This document shows, piece after piece, positions 32,997-43,062 of a DNA stretch of 64,000 nt. The notes below the pieces were generated by a model. It saw only the letters and a list, made by a program, of their open reading frames with translations. It was not told the origin of the DNA and did no database searches. A program made the translations under genes and the position numbers. Every line of letters begins with the position of its first letter. Positions within the stretch are counted from its first letter, which is position 1. The stretch is from Anastrepha obliqua (Eukaryota; Arthropoda; Insecta; Diptera; Tephritidae): positions 121,365,879 through 121,429,878 of the forward strand of contig NC_072896.1 in assembly GCF_027943255.1 (NCBI RefSeq), written 5' to 3'.

Positions 32997-33155
32997 CCTC
33001 TGCGTTGGAAAGATCAGGTGGAGAATGACTTGGCTTCACTTGGTGTGTCCAACTGGCGCCGGTTAGCACGAGAACGAAATGACTGGCGTGCTTTGTTAAA
33101 CTCGGTCAAAATCGCGTAAGCGGTTATAGCGCCAATTAAGAAGAAGAAGAACACC
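32997..33155 (+). pseudogene. RTE-like ORF C-terminus and AAG-repeat tail
   Basis: The frame reads RWKDQVENDLASLGVSNWRR, LARERNDWRALLNSVKIA and TAA at 33117-33119. This is the extreme C-terminus seen in intact relatives of the RTE-like family (compare DDVEADLKAMNVRNWRNEAR at 55.6 kb). An AAGAAGAAGAAG run at 33140-33152 is its 3' tail. Only about 40 residues survive. Confidence 0.7.
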
Positions 33156-33400
33156 CTTCATATGGTTTGACTAGGAGCGGAGTAGGTGGTAATCGGTCGG
33201 TAACCATGTCGATTAGGTATTTTTAGTCGAATAGCCTCATTCACGCGATGCAGCTGGGTAATTTCGAGCTGTAATGTTGGCCGTGGCATTGTTTTTGAGT
33301 ATTTCCCAGTGCGTCATGCCCTCCCAGTCCCACCAAACACATATCATGATCTACTTTGGATGAAGAATTCGAATTCAGAAGGCCTTCCGGGACGTGTCAT
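33156..33400 (-). pseudogene. mariner transposase fragment with internal deletion
   Basis: Minus-strand frame from about 33370: HPK, a stop, then IMICVWWDWEGMTHWEILKN, and in the same order IRLK-IPNRHG and SNHMKGV. In related mariners HDNARPH and YSPDLAPTDYHL lie between those last two blocks. Here that part is missing, so the second and third catalytic Asp are gone. It abuts the AAG tail of the RTE-like fragment. Confidence 0.55.
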
Positions 33401-33838
33401 CGCCGTCAAAGTCGGCAGTTTTGAACTATGCAAGGCCATTTCCGTGCTGTAGACTTGCCTATGACACCTTCTCCATATACGTCGCAAATATCCCGTGCTG
33501 CTTCAACATATTCGGCAGCTCTTTGACCTCGATGAAAAACAAAGAAGAGCAGGTGTCGAAAATGGGTATTCCATTTCTAAACTCAAAACTAATAAAAATT
33601 TAAATAACTGAAAAATAAAATTAACATAGTTTTGTAGAGCAGAAAGAGTTCTATCGAATGAATACTTACCCTTTGCCAAACAGCAAACAAATCGTAGTAA
33701 AATAAAAGAAAATATAAAACGCTACGAATTCATTCCCCAACCGAATATACATATTTAGTATGCAGAAAGTATAGAATTAATATACTCTACGCAAATTATT
33801 CTTCTGTATGTCACTTAAATTTTTGGAACATACCCCAT
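33401..33838. other. no recognised feature
   Basis: AT-rich spacer. The 69-codon frame at 33394-33603 has no motif. Confidence 0.4.
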
Positions 33839-34340
33839 AATCAGAAAGTATCGGGAATGTTTAAATAAAACAAAACAGAGTTAAATTTTAGGAAAATTTA
33901 TTTTATCTGCCGCCGAAGGGCAGAAATCTCCTTCCACGAAGTGGTTACTTCAACTTGAGAAACAAAAAGAAGTCGCACGGGGCCATATCCGGTGAATACG
34001 GTGCTTGCACGATGGTATTTACTTGGTGTTTTCTCAAATAATCCAGCACAATTTGGGCTCGGTGCGATGACGCGTTATCATCATGCAAAATCCAAAAATT
34101 GTTTGCCCACATTTCCGCCCGTTGGCGACGTACATCATCTCTCAAACGCTTCAAAACGGATAAAAAATATTCTCTATTGACTGTCTGGCCCGATTGAAGG
34201 TACTCATGGCGCCCTACGCCTTAGCAATCGAAGAAAACAGCAAGATCACCTTCCCGGTACTTTTTGATTATAAAGTATTTATCACCTCAAATGTAAGGTT
34301 CTTGTGATTTGGTGTGACCAAAGAAGGGCTCAGCTTTGAT
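33839..34340 (-). pseudogene. mariner transposase fragment
   Basis: Minus-strand frames: IKAEPFFGHTKS, SGQTVNREYFLSVLKRLRDD, VRRQRAEMWANNFWILHDDN (second Asp), ASSHRAQIVLDYLRKHQVNT and YSPDMAPCDFFLFLKLK (third Asp). The 3' end near 33841 reads ATCAGAAAGTATCGGGAAT, similar to the ends of the mariner at 12001-13308, so the two probably belong to related lineages. The N-terminal half with the first Asp is lost. Confidence 0.68.
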
Positions 34341-34609
34341 GCCCTCAAAAACAAAAAAAAAAAATTAATCATAAAGAAAATTATTCACATCACTAATTTT
34401 TCTGATGTAGCACAGTGCAATTCATAAATAAATTAACTGCTTTCAATTAAATATACAAAAACAGAAAAGTTTACTTTGCACATTTCTCAATTTATGCAAT
34501 TACATATATTATATAAGTACACGTAAGAAATCACGTACATATGAACATATATTAGGGTGGGTAAACAATTTTTTTCTGGTGCAACCTTAAAGAACTGACA
34601 TACATACAT
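34341..34609. other. no recognised feature
   Basis: AT-rich spacer. Confidence 0.4.
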
Positions 34610-34871
34610 ATATCTCATCATTATTTTAATTTTCTTATATTTTTATATTTTTTGTTTTATTTCTTTTTTTTTTATTGTTTTATATTTTTATTTTTATTGT
34701 TTTATATTTTTATTTTTATTTTTTATATATTTTATTTTTATTTTTTATATGTTTTATTTTTATTAGTTTTTTTTTAATTACTTTTTTTAAATATTTGGTT
34801 TTTTTATATTAATTTTTTTTTTTTTGTATTTTCTATTTTTATTTATTTATTTTTTTTTTATTTATTGTTTT
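34610..34871. repeat. T-rich tract (TTTTTATTTTTA type), left part
   Basis: Irregular runs of TTTTTATTTTTATA. The same kind of tract resumes at 35345-35680, on the other side of a retrotransposon insertion. Confidence 0.6.
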
Positions 34872-35344
34872 GGTTGGTTGGTTGGTTTAAGGGTGAATCC
34901 GCATCGGAGTGCCACATAGACGCCCTAGAGCTCATTATATTAATATATGTATATGATTTCCCCACCTAACCGAGATTTTTATTATAGATTTTGGTCAAAG
35001 ATATTAATTCGTTTCGAGAATTTTATGAGAGATTCGATTTTCAGGTCCGAGAGTACTGAAAGATTGACAATTGTTGGAGAGCCTAGAAGAGCGAGTCGAC
35101 TTCTGGCTAGGCCGGGACAACTGAAAAGCAAATGCCTGCTCGATACTTCCTCATCTTCGTCCTCGCAGTATCTGCACAGGTCGTTTTGAGGAACGCCGAG
35201 CCGACGTGCATGAGTGCCCAAGGCAGTGGCCGGTGATAAGAGATATTATAGGCCTTAGTTCGTGTTTCGAAAGACTTATAAGGGTTTTTGTCTGTTTCAG
35301 ATTGTAAGATGGCCAGATTTGTCCGGTCGTAACGCAAGTAGATT
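34872..35344 (-). pseudogene. RNase H-type non-LTR retrotransposon, C-terminal fragment with CCAA tail
   Basis: Minus-strand frame: LSKHELRPIISLITGHCLGT, HARRLGVPQNDLCRYCEDED, EEVSSRHLLFSCPGLARSRL (the Cys-Cys-His-Cys cluster) and LIKFSKRINIFDQNL, stop. The 3' untranslated region ends in CCAA units (plus-strand TTGG repeats at 34870-34886). The element is 5'-truncated and lies inside a T-rich tract. Confidence 0.7.
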
Positions 35345-35680
35345 TTTCATACTTTTTTATTTTTTATTTTCATTTGGTTATATTTTTTATTTTTACTTAT
35401 TTTTATATTTTTGTAGAATTTTATTTTATTTTTTATATTTTCAATTTTATTTGGTTATATTTTTTATTTTTATTTATTTTTTATTTTCTTTTATATTTTT
35501 ATATTTTTATTTTTTTATTTTTATTTATATTATTTTTTTATTTTTTACTTTTATTTTTATTTTTATATTTTTATTTTTTATTTAAATTTATTTTCTTTAT
35601 TTTTTTTTTAATTTTTTTATAGATTTTATTTTTATTGATTTTTTTTTTTGTATTTTTTTTTAATTCATGTTTTGATTATA
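35345..35680. repeat. T-rich tract, right part
   Basis: Continuation of the tract at 34610-34871. The Phe/Ile/Tyr-rich open frames across it (35262-35622) are products of low complexity, not proteins. Confidence 0.6.
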
Positions 35681-35871
35681 TCGTATTTACCCGTACCCCG
35701 AAAACTTTGAAAATTTCAGTACCAATACGAAAAATGCATTCTTCCGTAAATTTCGTATTAGTTGCTTACAGATCCATATTTTTTAGTGCCCTCTTTTAAT
35801 TTCCTTTCACAAATATCTAGAAAATATAAAAAAAAAAAATTAAAAATATAACTTTTTAGTACGCTCTTCTG
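35681..35871. other. no recognised feature
   Basis: Short AT-rich spacer. Confidence 0.35.
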
Positions 35872-35925
35872 AATCGGGGTCACTCACCAACCCATTCGGT
35901 TACGACGGCAGCGAATCCTTTAACC
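35872..35925 (-). repeat. SINE family A, head fragment
   Basis: The reverse complement contains GTAACCGAATGGGTTGGTGA, matching the tRNA-like head at 21210-21236. The body is absent. Confidence 0.55.
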
Positions 35926-36435
35926 TGTTTTATTCTTACGTTTGTTTTCTTCACCTAGGCCGAAAGGTAAAAAGGTTCAACGTTTGCTTATCTTATTACA
36001 AAAACAAATTCTTTTGTTCAGTGTCCTATGCAGCTTTTACGCTGAGTGTTTGACTTTTCCTTACGGGGTTTGTGTTTTAAGTATTCGAATGCATTTGTGT
36101 ACCCACATATCTACAATTCACAATTATTTCAAGTGGCTTTTTTAGTTAGTTAATTTTAATTGATACTGGAACTAGGGAATTGTTGACCAATGGGAATGAA
36201 ACTATTTAGGAAGATACGAATTACGAAATTCTTGCATAAATGCATTTTAAATCTTCTGGTGTACTTCTGAAACTTATTTATGGAGGTTAAGTGTCAATCA
36301 CTTACTTCTAATGTGAATGATAAATTATGTAGATATGTTGGCAGAATAATTTCTTGGAAATTGAAAAGTAAATAAATGTAGAACGACATATGGTGATGGC
36401 ATAACAAAAATAATAATTGGAGCGTTGACTTCTCC
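35926..36435. other. no recognised feature
   Basis: About 500 bp of ordinary AT-rich DNA. Confidence 0.4.
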
Positions 36436-36625
36436 AACGGTTTTTGGCCGAGCTCCGCCTCCTCCTACTTATAGCGCGCTTATTGATTTTGTTCCACAAA
36501 TGAGGGGAAGGACAGTTTCAAGCTGACTCTCAACGGCAGATGGTTTTTATGAGGAGCTTTTTCATGGCAGAAATACACTCGGACGATTGCCATTGCCTGC
36601 CGAGGGGCGACCGAACGAAGCAACT
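36436..36625 (-). repeat. SINE family A, body
   Basis: The reverse complement shows CGGTCGCCCCTCGGCAGGCA, TGAAACTGTCC and GGAGGAGGCGGAGCTCGGCC in the family A order. The head and the tail are missing. Confidence 0.7.
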
Positions 36626-36629
36626 CACA

Positions 36630-37510
36630 ATTTCTTAAATTTTACTCTGATCGTGGCTGGCTTATCACTTACCCTGTCAGAAAGCAAAATAGATTAAGCC
36701 TGCTTTAGAGGCTTCAAAAAATCGATTTTTTTTTGCATAAATGTCTTCCCAAACTATCAAAAAATGTGTCCTTAAACTTTCAGAAGCAAATTCAAAATAT
36801 TTTGGAAGTTACAGAAGAAATTGTGAGCAAGCGTCGAGCAGGTATACGAGAGGATTTTTTATATATTGTACAAAAACTTTGAAGCGCGATTTCTCGGTTT
36901 TTTATTTGAACGATTTTTCCTAATTGGCGGGAAATATAGGGAAAAAGTTAAACGTCCTATCGAAACGAGATTACATTGATTGTATTCGGAATTAAATTCT
37001 GTTCTAGTTGAACCTAAAAAACCTTAAGAAAGTTATGATTAACCCGCTTTTTAAACAATCTAAGTGAATTTTTTTCCCCCAAAAAATTAACTTTTTTTTA
37101 ATTAGCGAAAAATTGTTGAATCTCATTTTTTGTTAAATTTTCTTGGTTTAACTAGAAGCTATACTGTACTAAAATAAAATGTTTTTTGGGTTTTTGGTTT
37201 CAGATGAAAATTGCGACCTGCACCTTTCCAGCCGCACGATACATGCATACTCGAGGGGCCTCGGCAAAATGCTTGTACCAGGCATAATATGATATATTTT
37301 AATGAAAAATTTGAAAAGACTGCTGAAATATGTAACAATAACACCTGAAAGTCTCGTTTAAATCGAATATTTCTTTCCTCCCCAAAAAAATCCACGAAAA
37401 AATCCATTTTTTTAAAGCCTCTAAAGCAGGCTCCCCCTTAACGAAATAAACGCAAGACTGAGTCTTGTCGAGGCCCTATGCTGCCGAGAGGAGTGAACAA
37501 GGAAAAAAAG
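36630..37510 (+). repeat. SINE family B, 3' part, interrupted by a 740-bp element
   Basis: TACCCTGTCAGAAAGCAAA (36670-36688) and, after the interruption, AACGCAAGACTGAGTCTTGT (37447-37466) and CGAGGCCC are adjacent in the uninterrupted copy at 11031-11494. The 5' part is missing and an A-rich end follows near 37500. Confidence 0.7.
36698..37437. mobile_element. 740-bp non-autonomous element at a TTAA site (piggyBac-like)
   Basis: TTAA stands at 36694-36697 and at 37438-37441. The ends are inverted: left GCCTGCTTTAGAGGCTTCAA; the reverse complement of the right end reads GGGGGA and then GCCTGCTTTAGAGGCTTTAA. The uninterrupted SINE copy at 11 kb has one ATTAAT at the same place, an empty-site comparison that supports TTAA duplication. 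No transposase frame is seen. TTAA targeting is characteristic of piggyBac; the extra GGGGGA at one end is unexplained. Confidence 0.75.
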
Positions 37511-37769
37511 AAGATGTTAGGAATTCATTTAAAAAAATAAAAAAAAACATAAGAAATCAAAGAAAATAATTATTAGCTTACCCCTTTAATGAAAGCAATT
37601 TGTTGACATACATAGGGACCTGACGGTGTAGGTATGTTTTGGTCAAGAGCTGAAGTATTTTGGGTCCAGCAAGAAGCCATTTCATAGAAGTCTAAGCCGG
37701 ACTGAACTAATGTTACGTTGGAATATGAAGAAAAGATTTGTTAGACAACCAATGTTCTGCCTCCGGTTC
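37511..37769. other. no recognised feature
   Basis: Spacer between two SINE copies. Confidence 0.35.
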
Positions 37770-37980
37770 TACAGGCTGGCAATGGCAAACCTCCGAGTGT
37801 ATGTATATCTGCCGTGAAAAAGCTTCACATGAAAACCATTTGTCGCTCGAAGTCGGTTAAAAACTGTAGGTTTCTCCATTTGTGGAACAACATCAAAACG
37901 CACGCCACAAGTAGGCGGCTCCTCCTCGGCCTAACCCCTAACAGAAGTGTGTGCGCCAATTATTTATTTATTTTAAGACA
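37770..37980 (+). repeat. SINE family A, body and tail
   Basis: GGCTGGCAATGGCAAACCTC, CCATTTGTGGAACAACATCA, GTAGGCGGCTCCTCCTCGGC and a TTATTTATTTA tail follow the family order; the head is missing. Confidence 0.7.
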
Positions 37981-39248
37981 TATATTTTTAACACATCAAC
38001 TTTGTCAAAACGGCTCGTGCTCAACCCTATTAGTGCCACTTCGTTTATGGCTGAATCCCGAAATAGCAGTGCTCGATGTGTGGCATCTACGCTGTCTCAG
38101 AGCTTTGTTGTTAAAAACGCTAATTGGCTTAGTTTTTGTTAAAATTAATTATACGCGCTCAAGACGCGCGCTCTCCCTGAAGGCATGCTGAGTTTATCAT
38201 AAACAGCAGCTAAATAAATAACAACAAATAAATACACAAATTGCAATTAAGAATGCCGGCTAATGAAATACGCAGTCAAATACACCCAAATAGTCAAACT
38301 AAAAGCAGCGCTGCGTTCATTAAAAATCGAGTCCTCTCAAAAATGTGTAGTTGCGGTTAAGCGATTTCTGTTGAATTTCAATATGCGAGTTGGGCTGGAT
38401 GCACGTCTAGCTGTGTGTGTGTGTATGTATAAGAATGCTAAGGCTCGGGCGACAGCTGACTGGGTGGCTGGCTGGTTGACAGCAGACCACCCAATTACAA
38501 CCGCAAACGCAGCAACGGAATGGCACAATCGCGTATGGCTTAATTCCCTGGTGAATTTGCATTCACGCGATACAGCTTTTGTGCCGCATATTGGCAGTGA
38601 GGCGGTGTGGCACACACACAGAAAACTGAAGCCGATTCGGCATATTTTCAAAACCAACCGATTTTTTGCACTTTGTGCTGCAAATCAAACTAATTAATGC
38701 GACCACACACGCATCGTGCAACAGCAGCAGCAGTGGCGGTGGCAGTGCCAGTTGCAAGCGAGTTCACCGAATTGCAATGTCACCAATGCCGTTGGCTGCT
38801 GCGGCTGCCTAGACTGCTCATGCTTGAAATGCTGCAAGCAAGCAGGCAGCTCCTCTGCAATGCGTGTATTTAAGGACGCAGCGAACGAAGAGTTTGTCAA
38901 TAATTTTGTACGCATTCGTACGCATACAAGTGAGATGTGGGCTGGTGTGGCAAGTACGTGTATGTGTGTGTGTATGTATATATTGACAATCTCATATTAT
39001 TGATTCGGCGTTGCGCGTTAACGTTGAGGATGAGAATGCGATTGAAGATGTGCATGCGGATGTGGTGAAGCGCAGGGGAATATTAACGTGCGCCACGCAT
39101 GTGGCAGGTACATTCTTTGCCTATTGATTTCGCTGTGATTGAATTTACAGACTATTACATGTAAAAATATCCGCTCGTAGTACTCGTAAGCGTCACCACA
39201 GTTACGACTATTTGCGCGCTTGCTATGCTGCTTGCTATGTGTGTTCAG

Positions 39249-39270
39249 TGCGTGTGTGTGTGTGTGTGCA
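39249..39270. repeat. GT microsatellite
   Basis: Nine or more GT units in succession (GTGTGTGTGTGTGTGTG). Confidence 0.8.
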
Positions 39271-39555
39271 TATCAGAAGCCACATGCCGCATTAATACGC
39301 ATTTTAAGCGATTTCCACTGAAATGTACGACTGACTGAGTGCGAATGTTGAGGAGTTGTTGGTCTTCACGACGCTGCTGCTGATGATGATGCTGATGACG
39401 TTGGTGGTGGTGTTGTTGAGATGATCATCGATATGAGCAGCAGTACAAGTGGTGGCAACATCATCAATATTGATAATTGCTGGCGATGCGCAGCCGCCGC
39501 ACAGTGTTGATGGCATTAATGTCAACGCCAATGCTCGTTATTAACCTCGACATCA

Positions 39556-39690
39556 ATTGCAACAACCAATCACTTAGTCAGTCACTCAGCCAGCCAGTCA
39601 TCGAATGAGTCATTGCGTCAGTCAGTGAGTCAATCAGGCAATCAGCCCACAAGCCAAGCAACCAACCAGCCAACCAGCGACCCAACCAAA
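39556..39690 (+). repeat. degenerate CAGT/CAAC tandem tract
   Basis: Repeats of TCAGTCAGTC, CAGCCAGCCAG, CAACCAACCAGCC and CAACCAGCGACC. The short frame across it gives Gln/Ser/Thr/Asn-rich residues (SQSGNQPTSQATNQPTSD). Two TGAGTCA heptamers lie inside (about 39606 and 39627), which may be chance in this composition. Confidence 0.55.
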
Positions 39691-39847
39691 GCGGCAAGTC
39701 GTAAGCCAAGAATCGATGACTGCATGCAATCACTCATTCACTTATGCACCTTGTCAATTCGTCAGTTCGATAGTCAATCAATTCGCGCGCTGAACTTCGT
39801 TAAATTGTGACGCTATGACAGCGAACATAGCAAATGAGAGCAAAATA

Positions 39848-39935
39848 TGTGCACACGCACACACATATGTACTACACACACATATACACGCATATATATA
39901 TCACATACATACATACACATAGACACAACCCATAC
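39848..39935. repeat. CA/CATA microsatellite cluster
   Basis: Compound runs of CACACA, CATATATATA and CATACATACATACA. Confidence 0.75.
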
Positions 39936-40020
39936 ATATAAAGGATGCGGTTTTTAATTGAATAAACATCGACAGGCCACAAAGGAATTGAATGCGCTCG
40001 CCAAAGACTGACTGAATAAT

Positions 40021-40062
40021 CGTGTGTGTGAGCGTGAGTGTTTGTGTGTGTGTGTGTGAATG
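40021..40062. repeat. GT microsatellite
   Basis: GTGTGTGTGAGCGTGAGTG followed by an unbroken GT run at 40043-40058. Confidence 0.75.
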
Positions 40063-40799
40063 CCAGTATGCCAATTAAATGAGATTTTTAATTAGGGACA
40101 ATGCAAGGGTGATGGCGCTGGTCGTATTGCCATAGGGCGTAGAGTGCGGCGTGTGGCCTGCAGCCTGCCGTCAAAGCTTTTACGTTCTGCTGTGGCTATG
40201 ACAAGGGTGTGATGGTGGTGGTGTTGCGGTATATTGCGGTCTTATACGCCGTAGACGTTTAATAGCAGAAAAGTGGAAAATTAATTTGCTTTTTAAATCT
40301 TTTTCCGTTTTTTTTTTTTCGACCTTTAACGAGAATGGCGCCGTAATGTTTTATATAAACGAGAGTAAAAACCAAAATTAAGAGGGCTGGTGATGATTGA
40401 TGAAATGTTTAATTATCTGTACAAAGGCGATGACGCTGGCACATTCACGTGCTGAAGGGTATGTAGGTAAATGCAAAAGAGATCGATTGAAAAGTGGTTT
40501 ATTTGAATAAAATAAATGAATAAAAATTTTAAAACTTTGTTTCGTATGTACAACTTTAAATATTTGATTATTCTTGAGAAGTGGCAAGCGCAGTAAAGTT
40601 AAATATAAGGAATGAATTGGGATTCCACACATACATACACACGCGCTTACAGTAGCGTAGTGAAAGTACAGCTAAAGGGCCCTTCAGTTGGCAGAAGAAT
40701 GGCAGCAGAAACAAATTCAGCGCTGAGATCTGAAGAGTGTGGCCTGCGACATCAAAAGTCGTGCATAGCCCACGTGAACGGCCTAAGAATTATGGCGTA

Positions 40800-41415
40800 G
40801 CAGTCAGTTCAAACTGGTTAAAGAAGCAAAACAAATGGCTCTGGTTGTGAACGAGGACAAAACGAAGTACCTCCTATCAAACAAACAGCCGCCGCACTCG
40901 CGTATCGGCACCCACGTCACTGTACACGGTTACGATTTCGAGGTTGTAAGAGACTTCGTTTGTCTACGAACCAGCATTAACACCTATAACAATGTCGAAG
41001 AGGAGCGAATTTCTCTCTCTTGCTAGTAAGTGCTACTTTGGACTAAGTTGGTAATTGAGTAGTAAAGTCCTCTCCCGACAAACAAAACTTACTCATTATA
41101 AGTCACTCATCACGTCCGTCCCATATTTTGGCTTAGAAGCTTGGACGATGACAACATCCGATAAGACGTCCATTGGAGTGTTTGAGAGAAAGATTCTACG
41201 CAAGATTTTTGGACCTTTGCACGTTGGTAACGGTCAGTATCGTAGGCGATGAAACAATGAGCTGTATGAGCTTTACGACGACATAGACATAGCGCAACGA
41301 ATAAAGATCCAGCGGCTACGTTGACTGGGTCATGTCGTCCGATTGGAAACATACGTTCCGGCTTTGAAAGTATTCGATGTGGTACTACCAGGGATACTTC
41401 TACAAAAAATTTCAT
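40800..41415 (+). pseudogene. RTE-like reverse transcriptase, C-terminal half, decayed
   Basis: Plus-strand frames: KQMALVVNEDKTKYLLSN (start of the post-catalytic region), VTVHGYDFEVVRDFVCLRTS (the usual F-V-Y-L-G block), then after a shift LSRQTKLTHYKSLITSVPYF, LEAWTMTTSDKTSIGVFERK, ILRKIFGPLHVGNGQYRRR, a stop, NNELYELYDDIDIAQRIKIQ, RLR-stop-LGHVVRLE and APALKVFD. The catalytic YADD is not included. Stops replace two Met/Trp positions. This copy is closer to the family with FERKILRKIFGP than the copies at 14 and 55 kb. Confidence 0.7.
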
Positions 41416-41799
41416 AACTTTTTATTAGTACAAGTGTCGTCCGGGAAGAATATTAATTTTTCTAAAGAGAAGCACTAGACGTCCAACTCAACACATCCTG
41501 TACATTAGATATTTTTGCAAAATTAAGAGCTGATGAGTCTTTTTGGTATTAGCATCAGCAACGTGTCCCATGTTGAAATTTAGAGCGCGCAAAAAAAAAT
41601 TATACGTCTCTAGGCGATTTGAAAGTTTACTTCTTTATTTTTCTGTCAATCATCAATCCCCCTTTCGCGCATTCTAATGGTAAGCCTACATAGCAAAACA
41701 TGTGTTGGTCATCTGTTGCTCCGAGGCTTTTCCGACTACATCAGGCCCGCCTTAAGATGCTCTGGATAGTCTACCACTACTTGATGTTATCATCTAAGG
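41416..41799. other. no recognised feature
   Basis: Spacer; perhaps upstream part of the following element, but no motif. Confidence 0.35.
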
Positions 41800-42783
41800 A
41801 GAGACCTTGAAAGCCAGCTGTAGGCTGAAACACAATGCGAATTGGCACGGCCCCTGTTCGGCATTGGAGAACGGAGAAGCCATGGACTTCGATAGAACGA
41901 TTCTCTCTATACCCCTTGACTCCATGCCATCAGGAGTCGTACTTGAAAAGAGATATGGTGTGGTGCTGCCAGAGACTCAATTGTGGTGAAATTCTGACAA
42001 TGAGCCCGCCAAACACTGTTTTCGCATTTTCCCGGATAGCTTCAAGGCCGAGGACGATTCCGGCTCTGGTGTCTACGTGGAGTCCGGCAGGACAAACTAC
42101 ACTCGGCTCTGGAATGTACGCATCTGTGTTTCAGGCGGAGGTATATGCCGGTCAAGAAGCAATGAACTTTGTTGTGGAAAACAGGAGGAGAGGCGACAGC
42201 AAAGCTGCGCTTGTGGCCTAAGACAGCCCTCCCACCACTTCAAGAGTAGTTGAGTCCTATAAATCCGGGCACGTGGGTATCGCGGGTAACGAGACCTCAT
42301 ACTCTTTAGCTAGGATGGGCTCTGAGGCCAACTACTTTGGCCCGGAACCCGTTTTGCCACTCCCTTCTGCAGCCATCAAAGCCACGGTTAGCACACGGGT
42401 TACTTCTAGCCACAAGCGAGCCTGGCAGGCTGAGAGAGGTTGCAGATAGACAAAACTGATGTTACCTGTCACATCCGACCGACTGTCGCAAATCCTCCTG
42501 TCGTTAAACAGAAGGGACTGTAGGCAGCTGCTTGCACTGATGACGGGTCACTTTCTATGAGCGAAGCACATGAAAAGGTAGGCATCTCAGACAGTGCACT
42601 CTGCCCAGCATGTGGAGAGGAGAATGAGACGGCGGATCACCTTCCGTGCGTCAGCCTGGCCTTCGCTCGAATCAGGCTTGAGGACTTTGGCACTGACGTG
42701 TACACAAGTGACCACCTTGACTCCTTGGCACAAGATCTACTCAAATTTCTTCGGAGGTCGGGTAGATTTGAAGAAAATTGAAA
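41800..42783 (+). pseudogene. RNase H-type non-LTR ORF2, C-terminal third
   Basis: Plus-strand frames: MDFDRTILSIPLDSMPSGVV, FKAEDDSGSGVYVESGRTNY (start of RNase H), shift, YASVFQAEVYAGQEAMNFVV, GDSKAALVA (catalytic region decayed), GHVGIAGNETSYSLARMGSE, FGPEPVLPLPSAAIKA, RDCRQLLALMTGHFL, then the zinc cluster LCPACGEENETADHLPCVSL and DHLDSLAQDLLKFLRRSGRF, stop at 42781. It is the same lineage as the fragment at 22.5-22.9 kb. At least two frameshifts and three stops. Confidence 0.72.
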
Positions 42784-42884
42784 AGGGTACCTGAGTGCAA
42801 TATAATGGTATATAATATATACTGACTAGTTGTCCCGGCAAAAAAAAAAAAACAAATACAAAATGTGTTGCATAGTTTTCAGAT
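42784..42884 (+). other. 3' untranslated region and A-rich end of the RNase H-type element
   Basis: Follows the ORF2 stop and reaches an A run at 42841-42852, the likely 3' end of the insertion. Confidence 0.45.
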
Positions 42885-43062
42885 AATAAAACAAAGCAAC
42901 TGGGTCATATTCTGCGAAATCCGAAACATGAACTGCTACAACTCAGCTCAGTTGAACAGCTACAACAATTGCAGGTCAAGATTGAAGGAAGAAGAGGTAT
43001 CGGACTTAAGCAGTTTTCTAGGTTGAATAATAGAAGGCAGTGGACTGGTATACAACGTGTGG
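42885..43062 (+). pseudogene. RTE-like ORF C-terminal fragment
   Basis: One frame reads QLGHILRNPKHELLQLSSVE, QLQVKIEGRRGIGLKQFSRL and NNRRQWTGI. Relatives have YLGH..RN..YE.LQLI..GKIEG.RG.GRK..SWL.N...WTG, so this is an 'HILRN' variant of the RTE-like family. It runs in frame into the transposase fragment that follows, forming the open frame 42969-43349. Confidence 0.62.

Larger units (their letters stand above)
37981..40799. other. transposon-poor region, unknown function
   Basis: 2.8 kb without a recognised mobile element, of higher GC than its surroundings around 38.2-39.8 kb. It contains CAG/CGG triplet runs (38719-38750), GCTGCTGATGATGATG (39370-39395), and GT/CA runs listed separately. 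Open frames such as 38263-38697 (144 codons) and 38716-39003 have no motifs and overlap open frames on the other strand. This could be ordinary host intergenic or intronic DNA with regulatory content, but nothing can be assigned. Confidence 0.4.

Noticed and set aside
35262..35622. Two long frames rich in Phe, Ile and Tyr (82 and 107 codons)
   Set aside because: They follow from T-rich low-complexity DNA; both frames of the same tract give the same composition and there is no motif.
38263..38697. 144-codon open frame as a host gene
   Set aside because: It overlaps a 106-codon frame on the other strand, shows no motif and crosses a GT microsatellite. Not enough to call a gene.
38716..39003. 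Cys/Gln-rich 95-codon frame as a small secreted protein
   Set aside because: The Gln run comes from a CAG microsatellite and the end crosses a GT microsatellite; no signal peptide and no spacing pattern of a known family.
39556..39690. CRISPR-like regular repeat
   Set aside because: Tetranucleotide slippage without spacers; the window is from an animal genome.
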